From: Plasmodium relictum | Taxonomy: Eukaryota > Apicomplexa > Aconoidasida > Haemosporida > Plasmodiidae | NCBI RefSeq assembly: GCF_900005765.1 | Contig: NC_041685.1 | Location: 372,001-436,000, forward strand | Direction of reading: 5' to 3' | DNA: 64,000 nucleotides | In this document: positions 36,913 to 46,804 of the stretch, piece after piece | Layout: each line of letters starts with the position of its first letter | How positions within the stretch are numbered: position 1 is the stretch's first letter | Notes under the pieces: generated by a model | Seen by the model: only the letters and a program-made list of their open reading frames with translations | What the model was told of the DNA's origin: nothing | The model's database searches: none | Made by a program: the position numbers and the translations under genes

Positions 36913-38124
36913 ATGTATATTAAAAATAATAAAATTTCATTGTTTTATATTCTGTTAATTTTAATTTTTAATATAATTTTGAGTGAAAACAAGTTAATAT
37001 TTGATTGTATAACAAAAAGCACCAAATATTTAAGTTACAATTCTATGAATAAAGTATATTACACTAGTAATAATATAATACCAATAAAAATTTTTAATAG
37101 ATTTAAATACAAGTATACTCATAAAGATAATATAAAAAAAAAAATTTCAAATGAAAATGAAGTTTATCTATCAAAAGTAAGATATCATGAAAGCTATAAT
37201 AGAAGAGGAATGTTCAAGTATTTAAGATCAGATGCAAAAAAATATAGAATTATAAATCATGTAAATAAAAGAAATATATTTTTATTAGATAAAGTTAAAA
37301 TTTTATTAAATAATAAATATGCAAATAACCTTAAATACTACATGACAAAAATTGATCATTTTACGATAGATAAAATTTCAAATAATATTATAAATAATAG
37401 GAATATATTTTTAAAGAAAATTAATAGAAATGGAAATAAAAAGAAAGAATATCATTTGCTGGCATTGTCTAATGGTTTTATAAATGAAAATTCAATTATT
37501 AGTGATAATAACGATAAATGTGATAATATATATAATATAAAAGAACAAAATAGTATATCTGTTAACAAAAATAATATATGTATTCAGGAAAATGATATAA
37601 ATGAAAATTCCTTAAAAGAAAATAAAAAAAAAAAAAAAAGAATATTATCTGAAGAATCTAAAAAAAATATGAGAGAAAAACTTAAATCAATTATGAGAGA
37701 AAAATGGAAAAATTCAGAGTTTAGAAAAAAAATGATAAATTCTTTTAGAAAAAGAGGAATTGAACATAATAAAAAAATTTCTGAAGCAGTAAAAAATAAG
37801 TGGAAATATGATGAAAATTATAAATTAAAAACATTGGAAGGGCAGCGAAAATATTTTATGAGAAGAAAAAATGCTAATGTAAGATCAACTTCAGAAGATA
37901 CAAAGAATAAAATATCAAAGGCTATGAAGCAATATTGGCAAAATAAAAATAAATACAAAAAGAGTGAATTAAATAATTTACAGTCTATAATAAAAAAAAA
38001 AAAAAAACATAAAAAAGTATGGGAAAATATTTATTCGATTATATTAAATCAAAAATCAGATGACTTCAATAATTATCATACTTTTCATAATTTATCGGTT
38101 AATTTACAGGCTGCTCTTAATTGA
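36913..38124 (+). CDS. Secretory-leader protein with NUMOD3-like helix motifs, probably apicoplast-targeted
   Basis: 403 aa, single exon. I start at the ATG at 36913 because the upstream open frame has no ATG and is poly-Phe from a T tract. Residues about 8-24 form a signal-peptide core. A long Lys/Asn-rich, acid-poor stretch follows, typical of Plasmodium plastid transit peptides. From about residue 240 a repeated motif appears, of the type 'S-E-E-S-K-K-N-M-R-E-K...W', 'KISEAVKNKW' and 'KISKAMKQYW'. This resembles NUMOD3, a DNA-binding helix motif of homing endonucleases that also occurs in plant and algal plastid proteins. It lies 480 bases upstream of LepA, another apicoplast candidate, on the same strand. 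Function unknown; a nucleic-acid-binding role in the plastid is inference. Confidence 0.6.
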   Translation: MYIKNNKISLFYILLILIFNIILSENKLIFDCITKSTKYLSYNSMNKVYYTSNNIIPIKIFNRFKYKYTHKDNIKKKISNENEVYLSKVRYHESYNRRGMFKYLRSDAKKYRIINHVNKRNIFLLDKVKILLNNKYANNLKYYMTKIDHFTIDKISNNIINNRNIFLKKINRNGNKKKEYHLLALSNGFINENSIISDNNDKCDNIYNIKEQNSISVNKNNICIQENDINENSLKENKKKKKRILSEESKKNMREKLKSIMREKWKNSEFRKKMINSFRKRGIEHNKKISEAVKNKWKYDENYKLKTLEGQRKYFMRRKNANVRSTSEDTKNKISKAMKQYWQNKNKYKKSELNNLQSIIKKKKKHKKVWENIYSIILNQKSDDFNNYHTFHNLSVNLQAALN

Positions 38125-38605
38125 TATTTTTAATTTTTTTTTTCTTAAATAATATTATAATTTTGAAATTTTAATGTTTTATTTTTTTTTTTTTTTAAAG
38201 TAAAATATATCTATTTTAATTATCCTTTTTTTTTTTTATTTATTAATTTTTAAAGTAAAATTTTTTCATTTAATTATTGCTTTTCATATTGCTTTACTTT
38301 TTTTTTTTAAAATAGGAAATTTTTTTTTAGAAATTAAATTTTTTCGTATTATGTTACATTTTATATAAATATATTTTTAAAATATCTTGTATTTTTTTTA
38401 TATTTTGAATTACTAAATGTTTTAAAATATATATATTTTGTTATTCAGAATGTTCCTGATTATTAACAGTTAAAAATATGAAGAAAAGAAAAAAATAAAA
38501 CAAAAATTGAGATTGTATAAAATAAAATAATAAATATAAATTATTAGAATGTATTTTTTTGTTATTCTAGATAAGATAGAAATAAATTTTGTATAAATTG
38601 TTTTA
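38125..38605. other. Spacer between two plus-strand genes
   Basis: AT-rich. Two imperfect copies of a 'TAAAGTAAAAT...TTTAATTAT' block lie near 38197-38225 and 38250-38280. No gene is seen. Confidence 0.5.
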
Positions 38606-41149
38606 ATGATTTTCATTTCAGCTAATAAAAAAAAATTGAGTATTTTTATATTTCTTGTTTTTTTATATAATTTTAAATGTATATGTGAAAGTAAATGGAA
38701 TATAACAAAACTATACAATAATTTTAGTAATTTAAAAAAAAGAAAAATATACAAAAAAAAAAAAATTTTTAAAATATGGAGAAACAAAGGGTATATAAAA
38801 AAACCAGATAAAAATAATGAATTCAAAAATCAAATAATTTTATATTATATTAAAAATTTTTGGTTATCTAAATATAAGAAAGAGAGAAATAAAAAATTAA
38901 ATAATTATTCGAATGAATTCAAAAAAGACGAAGAAAATGAGAGAGGAAAAAATAACAAAAATTTTGATGGTAATATAAATGTAGAAAATGTTAGTCAAAA
39001 GTATATTCGAAATTTTTGTATTTTAGCTCATATTGATAGTGGAAAATCAACATTAGCCGATAGATTTTTAGAATTAACAAATACTATTAAAAAAAAAAAA
39101 ATGAAAAATCAGTTTTTAGATATGATGTCTTTAGAACGAGAAAGAGGTATAACTATTAAATTGAAGGCAGTAAGAATGAATTATAAAAATTATATTTTTA
39201 ATTTAATAGATACACCAGGGCATTTTGATTTTTATCATGAAGTTAAAAGATCATTAAATGCTTGTGAAGGAGCCATTCTGTTAATTGATGGTTGTAAAGG
39301 GATTCAATCACAAACTCTTAATATTTTTTTTGAATTGAAAAAATACAATATAAAAGTAATACCTGTAATAAATAAAATTGATTTAAGTACATGCTTATAT
39401 GAAAAAATAAAAGATGACTTAATAAAAAAGTTTAATTTTAAAAGTGAAGAAATTTTAAAAATTTCTGCTAAATATGGTTATGAAATAGAAAACTTATTTC
39501 AAAAAATAATTACTGATATTCCATTTCCTACAATTAAATCGAATATGTTTTTTAGAGGGATTGTATTTGATTCATTTTATCATCAGTATAAAGGAGTAGT
39601 ATTAATTATTAAAGTTTTAAATGGATTTTTAAAAAAAAGAACAGAAATTTTTTTTATAAATAGTGAAAAATCTTATATAATCCAAGATATTGGCTATTTT
39701 GTACCAGAAATGAAGTCAACTGACATAATTAGACAAGGTGATATTGCTTACGTTTGTTCAAATATAAGGAATTGCGATGATATTCAAATTAGTGAAACAA
39801 TAGTTAATAAGGATATAATAAAAATTAATTCACAGAAAGAACTCGTTTTAGACTTAAAAAAATATCATTTTGATACATATTTTCAAGAAGAAAATAAAGA
39901 AAAAGTTTTTAATAATTGCAGTGAAGAAAGTGAATGTTGTAAAAATCATGATTATGAAACAAGTGCAAGTGAATCAAAAAACATTGAAAAAAAAGCAAAT
40001 GATTGTAAAATAAAAACATGCAAAGCAATTAATGATGAAATGGAAAGTGTATCAAACAAAGAATCATATAAAAGTATTAAAGATGAAAGGGAAATCAATA
40101 TTAAAAAAATTGCAGCAACGAAAATAGATGTTTTATATCCATCAGTTTATTGCAATATATATAGCGTAAATGATAAAAAAGCTAGTGAACTGGAAATGTC
40201 ATTGAATAAATTAAAATTAAATGATGCATCCTTTTCTTTTAAAAAAGACATTTGTGAAACATTGGGTAAAGGGTTTAAGTGTGGGTTTAATGGACTGCTA
40301 CATTTGAATATAATTCAAGAAAGAATAAAAAGAGAGTATAATGTTGAAACAATAATTACAGCTCCATCTGTCAATTATTTAGTAAAGTTAAAAGATAAAT
40401 ATATAGATAAAAAGTTAAAAGAAAAATTAATAGATAAAAGTTTTGATATAAAAAATATTAACATTGATAAAAAGGATATAATTTCTAATGAAATGTTTTT
40501 TATGACAAGCAATGTAAATGATATACCTAAAAAAAATTATGTTGACTCTATATATGAGCCATATGTAAAAACAAATATTGTTACACCAGATATTTATCAA
40601 AAGTATATAATTAATGAATGTTTTAAAAGAAGAGGTATTTTCATTAAAAAAGAAATTATTAATGATCAAATTATTTTTTTATTTGAAATGCCTTTATCTG
40701 AAATACTAGTTAACTTTTTAGATGAAATAAAATCATGCACAAAAGGATATGGCTCTATGAGTTACGAAAATTTTATTATATATAAAAAAAGCGATTTATA
40801 TAAAATTAATATATATATAAATAAAAAATGTATTGATTCCTTATCATTCATTTCTCACAAGCTAAATTATTATGAAAAATCAAGAAACCTTGTTCTAAAA
40901 ATAAAAAATCTAGTTGATCCTCATCAATTTCTTATTGTTATTCAAGCGGCGATAGAATCCAAAATTTTTGTTTCTGAAAAAATAAAACCACTAAAAAAAA
41001 ATGTCACGGAAAAATGTTACGGTGGAGATATTACAAGAAGAAGAAAATTAATTGAAAAACAAAATGAAGGAAAGAAAAAAATGTTTAATATAGGTAAGGT
41101 AAAATTACCACCAAATCTTTTTACTAAGTTATTTGATATAAAAAACTAA
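38606..41149 (+). CDS. lepA: Translation factor LepA/EF4 (GUF1-type GTPase), organellar
   Basis: 847 aa, single exon, against about 600 aa in bacteria. The excess is a leader plus low-complexity inserts. Residues about 11-27 form a signal-peptide core followed by a basic transit-like region, so apicoplast import is likely. GTPase motifs: AHIDSGKST (about 141-149), ERERGITI, DTPGHFDF (about 202) and NKID (about 254). The EF4-specific C-terminal domain ends with CYGGDITRRRKLIEKQNEGKK, the LepA hallmark. Two inserts stand out: a Glu/Lys/Ser/Cys-rich one before 'DVLYPSVYCNIY' and another after 'APSVNYLVKLKD'. The usual His in the P-loop (AHIDHGKS) is Ser here, while the catalytic His of DTPGH is kept. 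EF4 acts on stalled 70S-type ribosomes. Confidence 0.92.
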   Translation: MIFISANKKKLSIFIFLVFLYNFKCICESKWNITKLYNNFSNLKKRKIYKKKKIFKIWRNKGYIKKPDKNNEFKNQIILYYIKNFWLSKYKKERNKKLNNYSNEFKKDEENERGKNNKNFDGNINVENVSQKYIRNFCILAHIDSGKSTLADRFLELTNTIKKKKMKNQFLDMMSLERERGITIKLKAVRMNYKNYIFNLIDTPGHFDFYHEVKRSLNACEGAILLIDGCKGIQSQTLNIFFELKKYNIKVIPVINKIDLSTCLYEKIKDDLIKKFNFKSEEILKISAKYGYEIENLFQKIITDIPFPTIKSNMFFRGIVFDSFYHQYKGVVLIIKVLNGFLKKRTEIFFINSEKSYIIQDIGYFVPEMKSTDIIRQGDIAYVCSNIRNCDDIQISETIVNKDIIKINSQKELVLDLKKYHFDTYFQEENKEKVFNNCSEESECCKNHDYETSASESKNIEKKANDCKIKTCKAINDEMESVSNKESYKSIKDEREINIKKIAATKIDVLYPSVYCNIYSVNDKKASELEMSLNKLKLNDASFSFKKDICETLGKGFKCGFNGLLHLNIIQERIKREYNVETIITAPSVNYLVKLKDKYIDKKLKEKLIDKSFDIKNINIDKKDIISNEMFFMTSNVNDIPKKNYVDSIYEPYVKTNIVTPDIYQKYIINECFKRRGIFIKKEIINDQIIFLFEMPLSEILVNFLDEIKSCTKGYGSMSYENFIIYKKSDLYKINIYINKKCIDSLSFISHKLNYYEKSRNLVLKIKNLVDPHQFLIVIQAAIESKIFVSEKIKPLKKNVTEKCYGGDITRRRKLIEKQNEGKKKMFNIGKVKLPPNLFTKLFDIKN

Positions 41150-41491
41150 TAAAAGAAGTTTTTTTTTATTCATAGTGAAATAAATAAAAATAAAAAAAAA
41201 AAAATAAATAAGAATGAATGAAAAAAAAAGAAATAATATTTAATAAGACATTAAAAAAGATAAGCGTAATAAAAATATATGTAATAATTAAAGCATAATT
41301 TTTAAAAAATAAAAATTCATAAAAAAAATTATTAAAAAAAAAAAGGATTGTAATAAATTTTATTTATATAATCTAGCTTTAAAAAGGGTAATAAAGAAAC
41401 TCTTTTTTTTTTTTTTCAAAACAAAAAAGTAGAAAAAAAAAAATTCTTTTTTATTTTATATAGTTTTTTTACATATGAAATATATTTTAAT
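41150..41491. other. Convergent spacer
   Basis: Short AT-rich region between the 3' ends of lepA (+) and the DUF3592-like gene (-). Homopolymer A and T tracts only. Confidence 0.6.
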
Positions 41492-42253
41492 TTACTTAAT
41501 ATTTTTTTTTTGTGACAACTCTTTACTAACAGAAATAATTCTTTTTTTTAAAAAAAAAGATAAAACTAAAAACATACTACAAGAAAAAATATAAATCGGA
41601 AATATATTATTTATATCATATGAATTTATTAATTTCTTTTTATGTTTTGAAAGCTTAAAGTTCTTATTTATATCTAAATTCAAAGTTTTATTATCATTTT
41701 CATATAGTTTTTCTGTTTTATTTTTTTCTTCTATCTCTTTTTCGTTATTTAAAATGTTTTCTGCATTATTTACATTGGAGTTTTTACTGAAATACATTTT
41801 TATACTAATTAACTTACTTTTTATTTTATTAAAAAATTTATATTTTGAGATAATGTCATTTTCATGAATATATATTAAAGGTTCTGATTCATTAACATTA
41901 TTTGGGTTATATGAAATACATATATTTTTTTCTTTGCTAACTTGATCATAAATATTTTGTATATAATCATTTATTACAATATTGTTAGAGGATTTATTTT
42001 TAAAGATACTAACATGTATTTTATATTCTTTATTATTTTCATTTCTTTCATTATTTAAATGGAAATAATATTTAACATTTAGGTAAAATGCTTCTTGTAA
42101 AAAGCTATGTGTATATTTCAATGTTATATTATCAATATAACCATCTATTTTTTTCCATTTATTTTTTTTCTTATTATTGTATATTAAATATGAACTTAAA
42201 CTTAAACCATAAGAACCAATTATAAGAGGTACATATGTTTTTGCTGCTTCCAT
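41492..42253 (-). CDS. Two-span membrane protein resembling DUF3592
   Basis: 253 aa, single exon. A hydrophobic span lies at about residues 8-24 and another near 218-235, with a soluble region between. That region has the layout of DUF3592-type domains: a Trp-Lys-x-x-x-Gly turn after the first span, alternating strands (LNVKYYFHL, YKIHVSIF), and then a 'v.v.YNP.N....pl' element, here ISYNPNNVNESEP at about residues 126-138. An Asn/Lys/Glu linker separates this from the C-terminal span. The biochemical role of the family is unknown; it is found in membrane proteins of bacteria and eukaryotes, including some E3 ligase-like and plant proteins. No signal peptide cleavage site is obvious. The family call is by pattern only. 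Confidence 0.55.
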   Translation of the reverse strand: MEAAKTYVPLIIGSYGLSLSSYLIYNNKKKNKWKKIDGYIDNITLKYTHSFLQEAFYLNVKYYFHLNNERNENNKEYKIHVSIFKNKSSNNIVINDYIQNIYDQVSKEKNICISYNPNNVNESEPLIYIHENDIISKYKFFNKIKSKLISIKMYFSKNSNVNNAENILNNEKEIEEKNKTEKLYENDNKTLNLDINKNFKLSKHKKKLINSYDINNIFPIYIFSCSMFLVLSFFLKKRIISVSKELSQKKNIK

Positions 42254-43365
42254 TTTTTAATTTATTTAATGAAGTGTAAACATTATTAAAAAACATTAAG
42301 AAAATATATTAAATTATCTTACATTTATTTTTTATTATTTTTTTTTTTTAATCTTGCAGTTTTTTTCTTTTTTTTTTTTTTTTATTTTTTATCTTTTTTT
42401 CGGTTTTTTTTTTTTCATAGAATAAAGATGTAAAGTTATAAATACAATAAAATTATTTACAGCAATTGTAATTTAAAAAAAATAGTACATTGGTTATCTC
42501 TATATAAAGAAAAAATTTATTTTTTCTAAAATATAAGTACATTTTATTTGAATACTTCGAAAAGTAATGAAAATGAACTTAAGTTTTATTATAATATTTA
42601 TGAAAATCAAGTATTTATATACTTTATAATTTATTTTTATTTATTAAATTCCAACTTTCTATATTTTTACTTTAAAATATAAAGGCATTACTGTTTAATG
42701 GTTACATCAGAAAAAAAGTAATTTTTAACCTTCTGAAATAAGTTCACTTCATTATTTTTAGTATCATTCTAACTATTCTTCGATTTAAAATGATTTCAGG
42801 TTTTATTATTTATTTATTTTTATTTTATAATATTTTTTTAAAAATCTATGTTCTCATTTGTGGAAAAGTTAGAAAAGAAAGTTCTCAGATTTATAAAAAA
42901 ATAAAAAATTTATCATTTTAAAAGAAAAAAAAAGTAAGGTAGCAAAAAGCTATCTTGCATATTATCCATGTTTCATTTTGTAACATAGAATTAACAAACA
43001 AATAATTAAGAAAAAATCAATGAAAAAATAGTGTAATAATTATAAAAAATAAAATGTCTATAAAGACATATAAAAACAAGGAAAAAAGAAAATAGGAATT
43101 AGTATATTGATAATACAAAAAAATTTTAAAATTAGAAAAGACATTTACTTTTTACTTCCGAATATGTATTAAACGGTATAATTATAAAAATATATTTATA
43201 TAAATAATTATAATAGAATACATTTTAATTAATAAATTCTTTTAAAAAGTTTGTGCTTTAATGAACACTTGAATGCGGTTATGTAGGTATATTGAATACG
43301 TAAAAAAATTTTTTTTTTTGATTTTTTTTTGTTTTCTCTGTTTTTTTTTTTTTTAATTCTGTATT
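42254..43365. other. Intergenic region with a compact RNA-like hairpin
   Basis: Lies between the 3' end of falstatin and the 5' end of the DUF3592-like gene, both minus. Mostly poly-A/T. Contains a 10-bp stem with a 5-base loop at 42934-42958 and a weaker hairpin just after. No ORF of note. Confidence 0.5.
42934..42958. ncRNA. Candidate hairpin RNA element
   Basis: GTAAGGTAGC - AAAAA - GCTATCTTGC forms a 10-pair stem (two G-U type pairs on one strand) with a 5-base loop. This is unusually GC-rich for the surrounding DNA. It may be a 3' UTR structure or a small RNA; there is no direct evidence of transcription. Confidence 0.25.
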
Positions 43366-46058
43366 TTAAGATACTATTAAATGAACAATTCTTACATTTG
43401 TTTCTACAGCGGGTTCAAATGGCCTATAATAAGCATAAACAACGAAAAATTCTCCTGCTTTATGTGGTTTTATTTTACTTTTTAAAATAGTACCATATCC
43501 CACCATGTCTCTTTCTCCAGTATATGGTTTTACTTTATCGTCTTTATTATCTTTATCTTTCTTTTCATCTTTGTCTTTTTTATCATCATCTTTATTTTTG
43601 TCATCTATATCTTTTTTATCTTTATTATCTTTATCATCTTTTTTATCTTCATCTTTTTTATCTTCATCTTTTTTATCTTCATCTTTTTTATCTTCATCTT
43701 TTTTATCTTCATCTTTCTTATCTTCATCTGATTTATTGTCTTCATTATCATTAACTCTAGTATTTCCTCTTATATTTATATATCTCATAGGTTGAGAAGT
43801 TTCTCTATTGGCTTCTCTATTGTTTTTATTAGTTCCTTCGATAATTCTTTCTATCTTTTCTTCTGCATGCTTTTCTGCAATTTCTTCTTCCTTCACTTCT
43901 ACAAATTTTTTTAAACCTTCTCTTATATTCTTTGCCTCTTCTGCATCTGATTCTGCGTTTGCATTTGTTTTATCATATTGATTATTAAAAGAAATTTCAT
44001 CTTGAAAACTTATATGAGGTATTTTTGTATCCTTATTCTCTATTTTTGGTTCATATACTTCTGGATGGGTGACTGAAATGTCACTGGAGTAGTATGATTC
44101 TGTAACTCTTTTTGTGGGAAATGTTTCAGGAGTAACCTTGGGTAATTCTTTATGAACACCTAACAATGCCCATATATATCCGTTACCAGAAATAGATTCT
44201 AAATCTATACACAATACCTGACCTGCATTCATTTGTAATTTTATTATTTGCTCATTTGCTTTATGTATAATATTTCCTAACATTATTGCAATATTACATG
44301 GTTCTTCGCTTTCATTATCATCAACTTTCACATGAGAATCATCCAAAAACATATCGGGAAGGTTAGTTGGTAAGTATTCCTTAGAAACGTTTGTATTCCA
44401 TTTTTCATGATTTCCTTCTTTATTATCATTGCTATTTGTTGATGGATGCATATTGTTATTCTCTAAATTAGTTTTTTCGTTTAATTTTAACTTAGGAATA
44501 TGTTGTTGATCGTGACTATTTGGATGTGGGTAGTTACTATTGGGGATAGAAGGAATATTATGTTGTTCTTGGGAAGTAGATGGATTCTGGTTATGTCTGG
44601 GAATATTACTTGTGTGTTTGTTTGGATTAGTATTACTTTCTTCTTTTGTATATCTATTACAACATGGAGAATTGACTGCGTGTGGAAAATAACAATTTGA
44701 ACTAGGATTTGAAGATAAATTATTACAACCCGTGAACTGCTTTAAAGTGGGATATTTATCACTAGTTGAAGGATTAAAATTTGATGATTGAATAAATCTA
44801 GATGGCCTATATTCAGTTGATGGAATAAGTCTGGATATATTATTATTTCCTGATGGCCTGTATTCAGTTGATGGAATAAACCTGGATGGATTATTATTTC
44901 CTGATGGCCTGTATTCAGTTGATGGAATAAATCTAGGTGGGTAATTATTTTCTGATGGCCTGTATTCAGTTGATGGAATAAATCTGGGTGGATTATTATT
45001 ACCTGATGGCCTGTAATCAGTTGATGGAATAAATTTAGATGGAGTATTGTTGTCTGATGGCTTATGTTCAGTTGATGGAACAAACTTAGATGGAGTATTA
45101 TTGCCTGATGGCTTATGTTCAGTTGATGGAACAAATTTAGATGGAGTATTATTGCCTGATGGCTTATGTTCAGTTGATGGAACAAATTTAGATGGAGTAT
45201 TATTGTCTGATGGCTTATGTTCAGTTGATGGAACAAATTTAGATGGAATATTATAATCTATATTTGTGCTTGAGCCTGAAGAATTTTTTAATCTTTTTCT
45301 AATTAATAACATAGAGTTATTGTCCTTATTACTCTTATTTGGATCATTTATAAAATTATATGGTAATACTGTGAAGCTTTGTGCGCTTGTACTCTCAAAA
45401 ATTCTTTTTGCGATATTCATCCAGTTGGACCTATCTATTACCTCAAAAGAGTAGGCAGTATTATCTGAAATAAAAAAAAAATAATATATATATATATACT
45501 ACAATTATGATCAAATTTGTAAAATGTTATAAAATAAATTAATAATATATATACTTAAATTATGATCAAAATTGTTTGTAAAATATTATAAAATAAAATA
45601 ATAATATATAAAAAAGATAAAAAAAAAATTAATCGAAATTAAAATAATAAAAATGAAATCACAATTAAAATGATGCAACAATAAATAAGAATATTGAAAA
45701 TAAAATAGCAAGAAAAAATAGGTATCATAAAAAAAAAAAGTTAAAAAGAAAAAATATACATTTGTAATAAAACAGAAAAATTAATTAAAAGTAATCGAAA
45801 GTTTAAGTAAATATATATATAATAATTTTAATATAAAATAAAAATGTGTCATAGAAAATAATAAATTTCAAATCATTCTTTTTAATTTTTTCAAAAAATT
45901 ATTTTTGATAACATATAAATTAAATTGTTAATTATGCTTTGTATACATATATTTTTTCTTTTCTTTTTAAAATTTTTTTATATATTTTCACCTGATCCTT
46001 CAGATATATAGCAAATAGACGAAAAAATGAAAAGATAAATAAAGCTTAAAATCTTCAT
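43366..46058 (-). CDS. ICP: Falstatin / inhibitor of cysteine proteases (chagasin family, I42), two exons
   Basis: Exon 1 is 46058-45992 (signal peptide, 22 codons) and exon 2 is 45464-43366. The intron is GT..AG, phase 1; 721 aa, versus about 350-410 in P. berghei and P. falciparum. The leader MKILSFIYLFIFSS is followed by SEGSDNTAYSFEVIDRSNW. A Pro/Ser/Asn domain then contains nine 17-residue repeats. The inhibitor fold is in the C-terminal half: NAGQVLCIDLE, then loop SGNGYIW (the NPTTGYxW equivalent), MVGYGT (the GxGG-type loop), and RPF in place of the usual RPW near the C terminus. A Lys/Asp-rich repeat is inserted between strands. The protein blocks papain-like proteases such as falcipains and cathepsins, and is secreted by merozoites and sporozoites in studied species. 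Confidence 0.93.
43615..43730 (-). repeat. 15-base tandem repeat encoding KKDED units
   Basis: Near-perfect 15-base units in the ICP gene encode about six consecutive copies of a Lys-Lys-Asp-Glu-Asp pentapeptide, followed by degenerate Asp/Lys sequence. It interrupts the inhibitor domain before its last strands. The opposite-strand frames across it are shadows. Confidence 0.9.
44795..45255 (-). repeat. 51-base tandem repeat (nine 17-residue units) in ICP
   Basis: Units of the form PSKFVPSTEHKPSDNNT, grading into PPRFIPSTEYRPSENNY toward the C-terminal side. The first four units are nearly identical in DNA, suggesting recent duplication, while later ones diverge. The low-complexity, Pro/Ser-rich composition suggests an extended spacer between signal peptide and inhibitor domain. 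Confidence 0.93.
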
Positions 46059-46804
46059 ATTGAAAACGATATATTATTTAAAAAAAAAAAAATTGTTTAT
46101 AAAAAAAAAATGAAAAATGAATCATAAGTTTTCACTTGAAAAAAAAAAAAAAATAAAAAAAAAATAAAAAAAAAAAAATATTAACATATTTAACTATTTA
46201 ATTTTAATTTTTTTAAATATTTCATTAAAAAAATTAAGGGATTCACATGCATCATAGATTTTATTAAAGCCTGTTATAAGTACATAGTTTTTTAAGTTAT
46301 ATTTGTAGAATAATTTAAAGAAAATGTTTTTTTCATAAAATATAAAATTTAAGAAGAAAAAAAAAATAAATATGCATGTGTATGAATCGGTCATCTTTTT
46401 TTTTTTTTTTTTACAATTCATGTGTTGTGTAAAAAAAAAAAAGAAAACAACTGGCATATTCGTTAAATTTCTTTTTTTTTTTTCTTTTTTTTGTTATGAA
46501 TAACAAATTGAAAGAAAAAATAAATATCTATAATATAGTTTATAAAATTTCTACAACTTCCTCTTTCTTCAAATGCACTATATTTTTTTATGTCGTTTTT
46601 TTTTTTTTTATTACATATTATTTTTCTGGAATATGCCCATCAATTTTTAAAATTTAGTTATCTTGCAACTAAAATGATCTTATGTATTATAGTTAGTAAA
46701 TTTTCTGTCTTTCACATTTAATAATATATGTATAGTGTGTGCATGTGTTTAATTTACAAATATTTAAGGGGGGAAAAAAAAAAAAAAAAAGATTAAAATG
46801 GGTA
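46059..46804. promoter_or_regulatory. ICP 5' flank with three TGCATG-type motifs
   Basis: Upstream (minus-strand sense) of the ICP start. It contains CATGCA at 46246, TGCATG at 46373 and TGCATG at 46740, three copies of the AP2-Sp/AP2-EXP core within 500 bases. A possible small ORF at 46194-46394 overlaps two of them. Regulatory function is inferred. Confidence 0.4.
46194..46394 (-). CDS. Possible small ORF, C-terminal part faintly Alba-like
   Basis: Starting at the internal ATG (MTDSYTC), this gives 66 codons. The first half is Phe/Ile-rich from T tracts. The second half (NYVLITGFNKIYDACES then a FFNEIFKKI helix) looks more like real protein and faintly recalls the Alba pattern V.I.G.G.AI..A....... 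. No upstream exon could be confirmed. It sits in the ICP promoter between two well-supported minus-strand genes. It may be random. Confidence 0.25.
   Translation of the reverse strand: MTDSYTCIFIFFFFLNFIFYEKNIFFKLFYKYNLKNYVLITGFNKIYDACESLNFFNEIFKKIKIK

Noticed and set aside
43505-43795. Ser/Leu-rich plus-strand frames over ICP
   Set aside because: Antisense shadows of the KKDED repeat in the ICP gene.
44742-45256. Repeat-rich frames on both strands (His/Gln-rich minus, Leu/Asp/Gly plus)
   Set aside because: Alternate frames of the 51-base ICP repeat, which has no stop codons in several frames.
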